From NCBI RefSeq assembly GCF_001641265.1, contig NW_020167532.1:62001-126000 (forward strand): a stretch of DNA of 64,000 bases, in the 5' to 3' direction. A program made the position numbers and the translations under genes. Below the pieces are notes generated by a model, which had not been told where the DNA came from, did no database searches, and saw nothing but the letters and a program-made list of their open reading frames with translations. Below, piece by piece: positions 31,976 through 44,159 of the stretch. The DNA is from Pseudogymnoascus destructans (lineage: Eukaryota > Ascomycota > Leotiomycetes > Thelebolales > Thelebolaceae). How positions within the stretch are numbered: position 1 is the first letter of the stretch; the number at the start of each line of letters is the position of its first letter.

Positions 31976-34900
31976 CTATGCGCGCTGCTTCAAGTATGCA
32001 ACGAGAAAGTTTGCAAAGACTTTTCGGTCATTGGAGGTCGTCATCGAACGGATGATGTCGGATCCGTCAAAGCCCATGGATGGGAAAAAAGATTGCTGCA
32101 GATGCTCAATGAAGAGCATTCCTGTTTTGCTATAGATGATTTGCTGTAAACCGGCAATCTCAGTAAGTACCGATTTAGCTTGTGCGTCCTGGTATGGTCG
32201 GAAATCGGGATTACGGAGAACTTCCCAGCAGACAGGGTTGAAGCGGTTGATGAGAAATTGATCGAAGCCCGGGAAGGCTGGAGTAGGAGCTGGTGTAGCT
32301 GTCTCCGGGTAATGGGATGGAGTAGCCACGTCCGGTCCTCCCCACAGCTGCGCCATCTTGGCAAGAATTGAAAATGCCATGCGGCTCGCGGCAAGGTGGC
32401 CTGTCCCATTGTTCACATTCTTTGCCAGTGTCTCGACAGAGATTAAGAGAACATCGAACAAACCTTGATTGGTCTCGCTAACAAGCACAGACGCCAGATC
32501 ATTATTGAGAATGACCTGGAGGAAAGTCAGGTACTCGCGTCGGAGCTCCCCAAGCTGGATCTCGTCATCAGTTCCCGAAACTGCCTCTCCCAAGCTGTTA
32601 AAAATTCTCATGAGCAATGGCGATAGGAGCGAATCAAGCACCCCAATTATTTCCGTTTTGAAGCCAAAGACTACTTGGTCAAGGACTCTCAAGAACATAG
32701 CCATTTCGTCTTTAGAAGATTCCGTTGAAAGCAGGCCGCTGATCCAACGAGGAAGTTGTGGTAGAAGTCTGGCGCCAACCGCTCCGACGAGGCGTGTGAA
32801 AGCAGACCTAGCAGCCGTTCGGATTTCAGGTGGAGACTTCAAGGATTCTAAAGCAACGAGAATGGCTTCAGCAGCGCGATCAAACTCCTGTGAAATTTCA
32901 TCTGCCGGGGCCTTGCTTCCAGCGCTGCTTATTCCTGGTGTCCAGTCCGAAAATCCATGGGCGAGTGTCCCGAGCGCCATGATGATATGGTGGATTTGCA
33001 AGTTAGCCTGAGCATTTCCATTTCTGGCCGCAGGGAGCGCTTGCTCCATGTTCGCGAAGAGGGGCTCCAGTACCATTCTGGCATATAGAACCTTCTTGTC
33101 GACTGGGGTTGTTGACGTGGACGCAATAGTTCCAACTGCTTCGAATAGATATAGCTGGCTGGTGAAGACGGCGCCCGCTGAGTGGTCGCTCTCATCAGAG
33201 GACATATCATCCTCGTCATCAGGTTTGGGGACTTCTGCCTTGATGACAAGAAGATCACTGATCGAGGTAATGACTGTCTCAGCGACATTTCCGAGTATAG
33301 CTCTTAGGTGCTTTACAAATCGACCGAAGAGGTACCATGAACGCGTTCTGACGCGGACGTGATTGTGGTGAACCAGCGCTACAAAGTGCTCCAGAACTTG
33401 AGGGATGAATGCTGACTGATTCTCAAAGAAAGAGCAGTATCGTACACAAATCTCCATGTATTGTAGCTGAATAGCTGGGTGGTTATAAGATGCGATACCT
33501 GGACAATGTTAGCGGTAGCTTAACGGATTTGATAATTTGAACTCTTACCAGATTCGATCATCTTTTGCATCATCGCAATCAAGCGTTCTGATGCGATACT
33601 TGAAGGCTGGCTCTTCGCATATAAGCCGCTGTTTGGAACAGCAAGCTCACCAAAGAGGTACATCTCGTGCAAAGCGAGGTCGATGTCCCTCCAGTTGACC
33701 CCAGATCCACGCTGCTCGATCGACTGGAAAGTATTTCCGACAACATTGCTCAGGACGTCAATATACAAAGTCTGATCAACTGCAGCGACAATTTTCTGGA
33801 GAACTTCAAGTCTCTTCCTCAGTTCCATAAATTCTGCCCCATCTGTCTCTGTAACTTGATCATCCCAAGACGCCGTATCGTCGTATCTCATCTTTGTAAT
33901 GATAGCGCTAAGAATGGGCGAGAGCATAGAGGAGTACTGCGCAGGTAGAGGCTGTGCGCGGCGGAAAAGGGTGAGGAGGTCTGTGAGAGATGGGATAACA
34001 GTTGAGCATGGCTCGTCGTACTCATCTGAAAAGAATCGTAGAAGGTGAGGGAGGAAAATCACAAGTTGTTGATCAGCCTTAACACGTGTTGGAGAGCCGT
34101 CTGCGCTTTCTTCCAAGGCCTTGACAATATCGAATACGGCACCATTAACAAGCTTGGCTACAGCCTCTGCAAAGTCGACATCGTAGTCAGATCCAAAGCG
34201 GTTTGCCAATGCTGGGCTGGCAACAAGTTGAGAAACAATGTCGCCCAAGTTTAGGAATTCAATCATATCCATCTTGTCTCCCGGCTTCATTTTCTTGCCC
34301 ACGGTTTCCGTCAAACACCCTATAGCAGAATCTCTAACCTTGTCCTCGCCATTGTTCGGGGTAACTCTTCCAATGAACTGGAGGAGGATGGTAAGGAAGT
34401 TTTGGTTGACAACTAGAGAGATATCGATCCAGTTAACCCAACGCCCAATAACCTTGAGGCACATCTCAACCAATGTATCGTCCTTGCCCTGCCAATATGT
34501 GAGAATCTCCTGCCACGACGTAGCTATCTTTGGAATGTCACGCTCTCTGAGTAGGTCCTTCAAGTCGTTGTTACGTTTTTGGTCTTTGCCGGCCCGGGAA
34601 AAGAATACATCGGCGATTTCATCGTGGACAGAACCAAGGATGCGGAGGTATAACGCAGTGCCAACTAGGTTGTCGCACGAGGTGCTATTCGGAAGACATG
34701 TCATGGACAGGAAGTCGGAAAAGAAACTTTCCCATCCCCGTTGGTATGAGAAGGCAAACACAGATGTTAAGGTTTGCGTCAGCTTGTTTTGTAAACTCGC
34801 AGAGTCGGCCTGTTCCTGGCCGCCTGATCCACCATATACACGGCGAGAATATTCGAGCAAGCTACCCTTCAGAAAGGTCAAAGACGCCTGATCCAGATGT

Positions 34901-35240
34901 TGGTGTGCAACAGCATTATTAACTATCTCAATAGAAACGAGGCGCACAACCTCTGATGCCTGTGGTGTGCGGGTAAAAAGTGTGAGGCATATTTGCCAGC
35001 CGGAGACATCCCCACGGAGCTGATTGAGAAATTCGAAAGCCTGGCCCTTGAGTGCTTGGCTTGATGTCGGGTCCCAGGCGATTTGAATCGCGTTTTCGAC
35101 CTTGTTGTGAGAGCATGTTAGCGAACGTTAAAAGGTCATGAAGGTAGTTCATAGTGGGGGTCGGGTAATTGGGATCCAAAGATAATAAAATAACGCAACA
35201 AGACCCCAAAACGAGGAGGAGGGTATACCTGTGTATCCAT
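31976..35240 (-). CDS. LOS1: Exportin-T, nuclear tRNA export receptor (Los1/Xpot)
   Basis: Three exons: 35229-35240 (12 nt: Met-Asp-Thr-Gln), 33549-35100 and 31976-33498, giving 1028 residues, near the yeast Los1 length. The intron after the four-codon first exon is 128 bp (donor GTATAC, acceptor AACAAG); its removal gives MDTQVENAIQIAWDPTSSQ, the expected start of importin-beta type exportins. The 50-bp second intron joins KMIESG to IASYNHPAIQLQYMEIC. The whole protein is a run of HEAT-like helical repeats. Family-specific stretches include RDIPKIATSWQEILTYWQGK, IGRWVNWIDISLVVNQNFL and KVFANFLVAYLKQR at the C-terminus. Role: binds mature tRNA with Ran-GTP and carries it through the nuclear pore. 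Confidence 0.93.
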
Positions 35241-35878
35241 ATGGCAGCAGGCTTCCGTAGGTCAGCTGAATAAAAGTTGTATGTCTAGGTATAGACGGGG
35301 TTGTGGCTGCTATGTGAAATGCAGCTGTCGATCTTCAGTATCCAGCATTGTTTGTGGGATATCCGGCTACAGAGACATAGTTCCGCTTTGTTGAAGTAAA
35401 CAGGTATTCGATATACGGAGCGCCAGATATTGGCCTGAAATGATATAAGACAAGTTTACTGCCTAAAGTCGCCGTAGATATGTGGGACAAAGTATTCTTT
35501 GTATTTGCGTTTCTATTGTGGAGTAAAGTGCGATTTATCGCCAAGACAACTTCACCCCACCGCGCTTAAGTGATCGCGTGAGTTAGCTACCGCGCTTATG
35601 ACATGTACGTGGTTCGCCATACGAGGGGCAGTTCTGATAACTGCCAAGAATGGAAAACACTATTTCGTACTGCGAAGAATGATCCGCAGCTTCGTCAGTG
35701 AATTTTCAAAGCTATTAATCTTCTATAAGCTGTAGAAATTGGGATCTCCCAATACTGCCCATGTGCCTCGCTAGTCCATAACGCCTTCCCTCCCATTCCC
35801 AATGCAACCCAGCAGTAATGCCCAACCATTCAATGCGTCCGCTGATAACAACTTATTCCCGCAAACTCTGGAAATCGC
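35241..35878. promoter_or_regulatory. Upstream region of the exportin gene
   Basis: About 640 bp between the exportin start and the end of MED10, both on the minus strand. No internal gene or repeat is seen. Confidence 0.45.
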
Positions 35879-36515
35879 TCACGCCTCACCAGCCTCTCCA
35901 GCTGCAGGTTCATAAAGCTTCCCCACCTCTCCCCCCGTTTCCCTCACAACGTTCTCCACATCGCCCTTCACTTCAGGCAGTGCACTTGCCATTTCCCTCG
36001 CCAGGATGTCTCTGAAACTGCCAAATGCCTGCTTCTTCCCTTTCATCAACTGGTTTCCCCGCCGTGCTAGCTCCACGAACTCTCGAGTATAGATGTCGGG
36101 GTTGCGACCCGCGTCGACGTATTGGATCAGTTCGGGTGGGACGCGGATAGGTGCTGCGGATGGTGACGAAGCGGAGGCATGGAGCTGGGTCAGGGATGCG
36201 TGGAGATGGGCGCTGGAGAGTGTTAGCTGGCCCTGTGTTGGGTGGAAGGGGTGATTCTGGGTGAAGAGACTGGTGACGAACACTGTATTCTGAAGCACGT
36301 CCTTGGAGCTGACTCCCTGTCCTACGTTTCCATATGAGGTTGTCTGTACCATCAACTCATAGAGGTCTTGGATGATATCTTTAAGCTGATCTGAACGACA
36401 CGTTAGCTTGTGCCCATGGTCAACTTCGGGCAGGAGCACGTTGACTCTCAAAGTCACTGGTAGGAGATGAAAGCTTACCTTCGTAGACATTCTGATCAAT
36501 CCGATCTGGCGCCAT
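35879..36515 (-). CDS. MED10: Mediator complex subunit 10 (Nut2-like)
   Basis: Two exons: 36479-36515 and 35879-36390 (88-bp intron, donor GTAAGC, acceptor GTTCAG), giving 182 residues. Splicing forms MAPDRIDQNVYEDQLKDIIQ. Med10 signatures are the N-terminal helix DQLKDIIQDLYELMVQ, a segment around QNTVFVTSLFTQ, then VPPELIQYVDAGRNPDIYTR followed by EFVELARRGNQLMKGKKQAF and SFRDILAREM. The tail is Ala/Glu/Gly-rich. Med10 sits in the middle module and contacts Med4, Med14 and Med21. With MED15 this makes two Mediator subunits within 24 kb, from different modules and apparently not co-regulated. Confidence 0.93.
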
Positions 36516-37445
36516 GTTTACGGCCCTCCTATTCCCAATACTTGCGCTGCAAAGAACAGTTCCTCTACCCTGGGAGCTTCGTTGGCAGCTTACCATCAAT
36601 AAATGTTCGTTGTCGCCGCCTTGCGCATCAGGCAATAATATTGTCAGTGATCACGTGTTGTAGATTAACCCCCTTTCAAAACCCCTGTTAAACATCTCCA
36701 TGTCTGACTCTCTCACCTAATATTTACAAATCCCTGAGGCCCTCTACCAAGCCGGCTACCCAACTTCCCGATCGCGCGGCTGACCTCGGCCGATGTCAAC
36801 GCGTGGCAAAGTTACAAGGTGAGTATATACTTGCTCGACTTCAAAACCGAGAGCTCAGCTCGTTTCAGGGGTGTTGCAGGTTGCACACTGTACCTCTCAA
36901 CTCTTAGAGATTAGTAAGACTCGCGATGAGTTTATATTCTGCGTGCGTTTTGCAAGTTTCACCCATAGCCCGATGATCGGAGCAGCTCTTGGAAAACACC
37001 GAGGCACAGGAGTCGTTCTGAGGTGGCTTTATTTCTACTATGTGCTATGTACTTGCGCGTCCAAACTAATCCCCGTTGCAGCCAACAGACAGCAAATCGG
37101 GTCTCTAGCGTTTCCATCAGTAGCAATTATGCTTGACTTTAAAAAATTATGTTTGTGGCGGTGTTGTGACTATGAAGCCCGCATCAACGAATCCCATCCC
37201 ATGTTTTTTCATAAAATCATGTCTCGTAGTCATGACAGACCCTCCTATCCCAACCATCCCAGGAGTAGAGAGATATGACCACGTATTCGCTTCCAGTCTC
37301 TCGAAAATGCCCTAACCCGGCCAACCGTCTAACCAGTCTCTTGTTGGGGCTCGAAAAAGTCCCAATATGTATTAGGGCAAACAAACGTATATAGCAAACT
37401 ATTAACATATAAAAGAATGATAGGTTAAATCGGATCAGAGAGCCA
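36516..37445. other. Intergenic, possible gene scrap near 36760-36830
   Basis: This 930 bp should hold the MED10 promoter. A short plus-strand stretch reads FPIARLTSADVNAWQSYK and is followed by GTGAGT, which looks like the end of an exon, but no continuation could be found on either side. I cannot name it. Confidence 0.35.
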
Positions 37446-39455
37446 CTATATCATATTTGCCATATTCGGTAGCGGGGTCGCTATTCTTCTTGTCGGCGCT
37501 GGCATTGTATTGTCAGAAGTGACGGGACGGGGTGTCATCTGCGGCGCAAGTGGCGCCTCTATCTGGGGCAGCTCGGTTTGAGGCTTCGCCATCGTCGATG
37601 CAGCAAGCGCTCTAGTGCTATTGCTTTCCCTCCTTCGCTTCGGTGCGTCTTTAATCTTTGGGTGCGTGTGACACTATTTTATGTTAGTTTCCATGTGACA
37701 ATATACCGCAACAGTGTGCTGCTTTGAATCACATACCTTATAAGCATGCCTAAACCAGGTCGTGCCTTTCTTCTTGCTACTGACCAACGCAACCCATCCA
37801 TTACAGCTTCCACACAAGCCCTCCCAAACATCTGGGTTTCCATCCATACGCCTTGTCTCCTGTGGCTCCTGGAATGGGTTCCCAGTAGCCGCACTAATTC
37901 CGTGCGTAAAGCTCTTGTCATACCAGAATGCGCTATTTTTAAGAACCAACCAGCGACCAGGTTTGCATATGCCGCACCAGCCTTCTCGTTTGTTGCCGTG
38001 ACCGCGGACCCAACGAGGCGTGTAGAGGTCGCCATCAAACCGAAGCTCTTGTTCGTGTGGTACTAGATCTGGGTCGCTCGGGTTCATGTCCTCAGGAGGG
38101 GGTGGTATCTGCTCATCATTGAGGGAGGCATAGAGATCTGGGGGGTCGCTCAGATCGGCGTAGTGCGAGTGCATTGAATGAGGGTTCGCGTTGCTTTGTA
38201 ACATTCTGAATAGCCCATGCGAAAATAGAGGAGACGGTGTCTCGAAGTGGCGAGGTTCGTGGTAAGCGTTCGACGGAAGATTCATGCTATTGCGATGGTA
38301 TGCTGGGTTGCTGTGTGGCATGAGATACGGATTTTGCTGACTTTGAAGATTGGCCATGTTTAAAGGAAGAGAAGTATTCGGTAACGTTGGCGAGGAATGC
38401 CGAGAGGACATTCTTTGCGGCTGCACAAATCCTTCTGGAGTGGAGTGATAGACGAAAGGCGACGGTCTTCTTGGGCCCGAAGCATACGAGCCTGTAGACC
38501 ATCGTTTGCTGCGGTTGTCTATTGAATACGGCGCGGATCGCATGCTTGGCCTCGGAGAAGGGGACGCTCGCCCACGGCTTTGTGTCCGGACGAGTTCAGA
38601 CCTATTTTGAGGTGTCATTCGTGGAGAAGCGACTGGTGATAACTGAGTAGAAGACATAAGAGAATTTCTATTAGATGGCGGCAGGTAGTCCGAAATGAAG
38701 GATGGAGCCTCTGAGAGGGTCGCTGAGAAATCATCATATGAAGTCATGTCTGATAAACCACCACTTGTTGACATAGTGAATGATGAGCCTGACATGCGCC
38801 GTGAATTGTATGGATTGTCGAGGCTCGGATGATCATTGTCCATCCCAGTGTTGTATCTCAGATCCAGAATGGGAACGCATTCATCTGTGGTATAAGCTTG
38901 GCCGATATTTGCTTCAGAGTCGAAGTGCTGTAATTGGAGTACATCTCCACATGCCTTATTACCCCAATCCTCAGAAAGTTGCGCGTACCTCTGGTTCATG
39001 TACATCGCAGAAGGCCTGCTATCGGCACTTTCAGATGGCTGGCAGAAGTCCTGGACGATGGCATATGTCTGCGGCATCACTTCATGGCTAGAAGATAGTG
39101 TCATGGTCGCCGAATCCCAAGCAGGTAGCGCCGTAGGCTGCTTTGGAATGCAATAGCTGAAGCCGCCGTTCAGGTTGGTTTCCGCCATCTGGGCAGGGCG
39201 CGGCCGTGATATATTTGGCACTTGTCGCGTCGACCACAAGGCTGTAACCTCGGATTCCACTTGCTTTGCTGCCTCACTCGAGCTGACGGCGGTGGTAGTG
39301 GGATAGGAGCGCGGGGTTTGGTCTCTCCGAAACTTATTGTTCGAATTGAAGGTGAAGTTTGGTGTATGGTATTGCTGGCGACTATGTAGTGGACGAGAAT
39401 CGGCGTCTTTATATGGGCCGGGGACCACATATACACTCGCCTGCTCGGAGTCCAT
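37446..39455 (-). CDS. Rua1 C-terminal domain (DUF4451) transcription regulator-like protein
   Basis: Two exons: 37737-39455 and 37446-37673 (63-bp intron, donor GTATGT, acceptor AAATAG), giving 648 residues. The first 470 residues are Ser/Pro/Asn/Tyr-rich and disordered, with many S-P sites (for example RGRASPSPRPSMRSAP). The conserved domain lies at about residues 478-590: LYTPRWVRGHGNKREGWCG, CKPGRWLVLKNSAFWYDKSF, EGLCGSCNGWV, TTWFRHAYK, and CHTHPK supplied by the second exon. Paired Cys and His in this domain suggest metal binding. Rua1 in smut fungi regulates the ustilagic acid cluster; ascomycete proteins with this domain are mostly unstudied, so only the domain name is carried over. 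The long 3.1-kb upstream spacer is consistent with a regulated gene. Confidence 0.8.
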
Positions 39456-42400
39456 TGTGGAAAGCGCCAGCGATGTGGAATGGTATAAAGTGGCAGTCCT
39501 TCAGACGCTGCGTCGGTGATATAGGGTGCGTTTTTTGAGCGCCTCTTGTGATAGAAGAGGTATCAGATATCCTGGTGCCGTTCTTGGATGGATTGGATTA
39601 AATGACGAGTCAGTACTCGGTATTAATCTTGCAGTGTCTCGTTGGCGATATTGTTAGAAAGCAATCTTGACAAGTATGCTTTGTAAAGAAAGGTACCGAT
39701 ATGAGCCGGTATTTGGTATATATGAGTCGGTGGATCAGTAGGGAGCGTTTGAGGACGGCTATACGATATAGTATAGAAACAGCTCGGTTGTGGGTCTGCG
39801 CAGGCGGCACGTAAAGTCGGAGCCAGCTCCCAGCGGTGATTTAGATAAAGTTGAGTAAAGAGTGTAGATAGACCAGTACGTCAATTATGAGAAAGAAATT
39901 AGGAGACCCGAAAAGGAGCGACTGTGCAATTGGAGGATGAGCAAGAAAATTTTGTGTGGAACGAACGACGCGGCGAGCAATGGTAAAAGTGGTAAAGGGC
40001 TGCTGGCCATATCCCCGATAATAAGAGAAAGATGTTAAGTTAAAATACCACCTCTTCGGGTCATCAAATCCCTGGCTAGGATCGGGAACGTCAAGGTTAC
40101 CCATTCCTGGATCTCCTGACATGAGGTAGAGTGGCCTAGAAAGATACTTCACTCTAGAGTGCTTTTGGAACTCTAAACCTGCCCAAGCCTCGTTCGAGGA
40201 AGATAGGTTTGAAGAGAGGGGTATGGGAGAGGTGAGTGGGGTTAGTAACAGCCGGGGTATACTGAAGTAACCAGCGTGGCGAAGAGCGAAAGTGATAAAA
40301 CGTCGGCCCAGCTTTAGCATGTAAGGAGCAGATTGCAGTGGTGGGCGGTGGTGGACTGTGTGGTAGAGAACCACGCATTGATACGAAGGGTTGCCGAAAG
40401 AGGCCGTTCCTGTCGATTTGAGCCCGTGGAGCCGGAGTGGTTCCAGAAATACACATCCTACATACTGTACTGTACGCGTTTGATGGGGTAAGTCGTGAGT
40501 GCGTGGTGGAGTAGCAGGTTTGATGCCAAGTCACCAGCGTCCCTGTATAATACTTGTGATACCTGCAATTAAGACTCCAGGCGGCGGAAGGAGGGGGGGT
40601 GGGACAACCCAACTCGAGGCGGCCCACATCCAAATTCAAAGCCTCGCCAGGAACCCACCAGCAAAATCCACCAGGGCCAGTTGTGGAGTATCTTGGAACT
40701 TCTAACTCGTCTAGGCGACAAGGACAACATCAACCGTCATCGACACCAACAACACGTAAGTCGACAGGCTGAGTATTCATTGGTCTTGGGTATAGTATTA
40801 ATATGCATCTTATCATATCAAATGGGCGCGCCTTCGCCACCTTTCGACGATGATTGAGCGTCGTCGACATCAATGAGACGGCTCGTTCCTGGTATTTCGT
40901 CCTGGGCCTCCAGTACCGCTTGTCATACGACTGTAACAAGGTCCAATTGTTCGCCATGGTAACTAGAGGTGATTCAGACCATCATTCCCCCAAATGCGGC
41001 ATCGTAGCCGTGTGGCTCCTCCTGTCGTTTGAAGTTCAACTGAAGGCACCACGATTCTACCCCGTGGCGCGTCAGCCACTCCCACGACAACTCCAGGTGG
41101 TGATCCGAGCAGAGAACATCGCAATATTGTCTGCGGGGCTCCGCTTGATTTCTACGATCTTTAAATGCTTCCATTCCATGCATATAGCTTGGTTGGGCGA
41201 TCACTGGGAATCGAGATGAACGATGCCGCCTTCCGCCCAGGAATCGACAAGAGCGCACAGGACAATGATGAACAGGCATCTGCCGTGCTGTGGATGGTCC
41301 GTCCAGGAGGATCTGGCCCCAATTGTAAAAGGTGCAGAACAGAAAGAACACACATCGTGCTCGCACACCCAGTCACTAGTCTGATGTTTCAGAATCGAAC
41401 TATCTGAAACCGCGCACCATCAGCGGTGCGCCATCGCCTTAGATCAAACCTTTCGGCAGAGCCTCGCTATTAGAAACGATAACTTCGTTCCATATAACCC
41501 ACCAAAATTCTTGTAGGCGTCCGCGCCCTGCTTGGTCCTTGCTCTCGCTGCGCCCTACGTATGGGGTTCGGATGTAAGATCTCCCTGGAGTCAAAACGCC
41601 GGAGCCCCCGGATGACAGGCCTATGCCGGCTATGATACTATTATAAAACTCCAGACTGACATAATGCCAGTTGCTGGATAGACTCTTCCCGAGCCGATCA
41701 TCGTTCACCTGATTACAAGGCTGCTGGCCTCCCTTGCGACAACACAGAACGTGTCAGGTGAGCAGATGGACGCACATTGTTCCTGCCGGTTGGTATGCCC
41801 TGGATACACATTATTCCTGCCAGCTGGAAAGCCACATACACACACTCGAGCACAATACCGTCTGACTCTTCAGGTACACACCCAGGCAAACCCCAGGCAC
41901 CCTCAGGAACAGGAACCTAATCGCAACACACTTCTTCCATCCCGCCTTCCCCAAGGATCCAGGCCCTCTCCCAGAACCAACAATATCGTCAGCCCAAAAC
42001 GCAATCGCCCATTGGCTCCCAATGTTTTCCATCCCCAAAGCGGCCTGGCGGCTGAGAAACGCATGAAAGTACAAATCGCAAACCGCCCGCGGGTATAGGG
42101 ACGCATGATCGCGAGAGCATGTTAAATATGACGATCCATTTATAACATCGATGCTGTTCAAGGACAGGGCAAGTAAACGCAGGTACGTAAGGTACAGTAC
42201 AGATAACTTTGCACAAGCTAGTAGCAGGGGTGAGAACGACGCCTACGCAATCGTTCCCCTCGTGTTGCCCGGTAACAACACCGTCGCCTCCCGGCGGTTC
42301 TCTGCGTTTCTTTGGCGCATGCCTGATTCGTGTCCCTCAGGACCGCTTTTGGAGTCGATGTGCGCATGAATGAGCGCCCGCGGTCCGAGGAAACATTCTT

Positions 42401-42575
42401 CCTCGCATCCCTAGGCTCCCTCCCATCGCACATGCCTTTCCTGGACTTCTGGATAAATCCCACGTGCTACAACAGACTTTCCCCCTTCCGCCATGACTCC
42501 AGAATCCCATCCCATCCCATCCCATCCCATTCATCCCCGCCCTTACCGACCACTCTGAGTCAGTCATACTACCCC
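39456..42575. other. 3.1-kb gene-free interval upstream of the Rua1-domain gene
   Basis: No frame here carries recognisable residues. The longest, 177 codons on the minus strand ending at 39841, begins with GTG and lacks a proper ATG opening. A GTAAGT donor near 40754 and several short ATGs suggest possible untranslated exons. A short CCCAT array (four units near 42507-42527) sits close to the next gene. The interval probably includes a long regulatory region for the Rua1-domain gene. Confidence 0.4.
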
Positions 42576-43436
42576 TCACTTCTCTCCATTAACTCTCTTC
42601 CAAATCTCTACCTCCGTCTCTACCAGCTTCCCCCCTGCGGTTGTAGCCCACTTCTTCGCCGTCTCCCAGATACTCTCCCCCCCGGCATTATCATCCATAT
42701 CCCCTGCACGATGCCACTGCCCACTCTGCCCGCTCTGTCCGCCGTGACTTGGCTGCGGCGCACCATCATACTGGTCTCCTGACATGCCTCCTCCATATGG
42801 ATTCTGTTGGTATCCTACAAAAGTGTCAGAATTTATTCCTCCAAACCCAAGAATTCACGAGTACTTACCAGGCGGATGCTCAAAGCTCCTTCTCTCCGCT
42901 TGCCCCCCCCCAACCCCCTGACCCTGCACCGGCAACATGGTGGGGTAGTTTCCTGTCGGCCGCGATGATGCTGTCGCCGTAGGCTGATACTGATTCGACG
43001 GCGGCGCAAATCCCATCTGAGAAGGGTAGGGCGGGCTCGTAGTTTGGGGTGCCGGCTCGGGCGGTGTATACTTCTCTCCCACCTTTGGTGGCGGCGGAAG
43101 CGGGCTCTTCGCTCGTCCCGGAGGCGTTGGTACAGCTCCTGGCTGCGGCGGGGGTGGGCCTTGGTCGACTGTCTTAGAAGGAGTAGTGGGCGAGGGCGTG
43201 TAATTATTTGCTGCTCCAGTTGGGGGACCTAAAGAGCCTGTGGGAGCTGGGACGGCAGGTTGCCCGGGTTGGGGGGCGTATGGCGATGTTGTAGTGGGGA
43301 CGGCTGTGGTTGTGGCGGGGTTGTTAGATGGTGCTGAAGCTCTGGTAGAGGTTTTTGGGCCAGCGGTCTGGGGTGTAGGTGCATTTGCCTTCGCTGCGGT
43401 AATAGGGCTCTGCGTGTATACTGGGATTCCAGACAT
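42576..43436 (-). CDS. Proline-rich hypothetical protein
   Basis: Two exons: 42869-43436 and 42576-42814 (54-bp intron, donor GTAAGT, acceptor TTGTAG), giving 268 residues. Joining gives HPPGYQQNPYGGG. The first 190 residues are Pro/Thr/Ala/Gln-rich with PPPPQPG, PPPPKVGEKYTPPEPAPQ and several PPxY-like and PxxP stretches that could bind SH3 or WW domains. The only part that looks folded is the C-terminal amphipathic helix SIWETAKKWATTAGGKLVE followed by TEVEIWKRVN. I recognise no named family; homologues with the same W-x-x-A-K-K-W-A helix probably occur across Pezizomycotina. Function is unknown. Confidence 0.7.
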
Positions 43437-43805
43437 CGTGTAGAGTCGCGGGTGGCGTGTGTTGTGTAAATTTATTGAGGCGGTGCATCAGCCGTGAGAT
43501 GATGAAGCTCGGGATTTCGACTGCTTATCTGTTTTCGTGCAATGAGTATCAAAGCGTGCCTACAACTTGAGTATGACTTCAATAATTCTGGTAAAAGTGT
43601 TCAGACGGAATATATGGATGTTGAAACGTGTATGTTACCCAAGACAGTGAAGCCACGATTGACCTATCAGCTTTCTGAACTCAGCCTCATTGGCTGCCTA
43701 CGTCATAATCACGTGATATATATATTTGTTGAAGGATAAATGCAAGCAAATCTATTGCACTGCACTACACTAGGTGGAGGAGGCGACGTAGGATAAGCAG
43801 TATGA
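43437..43805. promoter_or_regulatory. Upstream region of the proline-rich gene
   Basis: About 370 bp with no gene. It contains ATCACGTGAT, a perfect palindromic E-box-like sequence, at about 43709-43718, some 275 bp before the start codon. Confidence 0.4.
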
Positions 43806-44085
43806 TGTAACGGCTGACTTCTAAACGATAGAAGACACAGAGATTTCTTACGTAAGGTTGGCTTGACAGAGGAGGCAGGGGATTAAACACAAAGGCTTTC
43901 TAAGTAACATGTTACAGTATTGTAAAAAATACTATATTAAGTTGAGCACGAAGCTCCTATCTAAGGGAATACTATCTACTTATATAGTGGCGTCGTGCCA
44001 AAAGGGACTGTGAGGAACTATAGGAACTGTACGAGTTCTAACAGTTCCTATAGTTCCTCCCTAAGTCTAACAGTTCTTACAGTTC
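43806..44085 (-). repeat. LTR-like fragment (possible solo LTR)
   Basis: Read on the minus strand, the segment has a TATAAGTAG box preceded by AACTG-rich inverted repeats, then an AT-rich transition, and ends ..GCCGTTACA. That outline resembles the LTR of a fungal Copia-type retroelement beginning TGTTAG. No target-site duplication could be matched for any TG..CA choice of ends, and no internal retroelement coding is present, so the call is tentative. Confidence 0.3.
44012..44059. repeat. 19-bp perfect inverted repeat (hairpin) with 10-nt loop
   Basis: Arms 44012-44030 and 44041-44059 are exact reverse complements (GAGGAACTATAGGAACTGT on the left), separated by 10 nt. A third partial arm follows (ACAGTTCTTACAGTTCC near 44070). 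Confidence 0.95.
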
Positions 44086-44159
44086 CATTCTAAGGATCAC
44101 GTGGGGTCCTGTGGCGTGACTCACTCGGCCAATGGTTCTCCCGAGAGCCGTAACACTAG

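Noticed and set aside
39841..40374. 177-codon minus-strand frame upstream of the Rua1-domain gene
   Set aside because: Opens with GTG instead of ATG and shows no domain, signal or composition typical of a real gene.
43806..44085. Complete solo LTR with target-site duplication
   Set aside because: TG..CA ends can be proposed, but no choice of boundaries yields matching 4-6 bp duplications, so only an LTR-like fragment is claimed.
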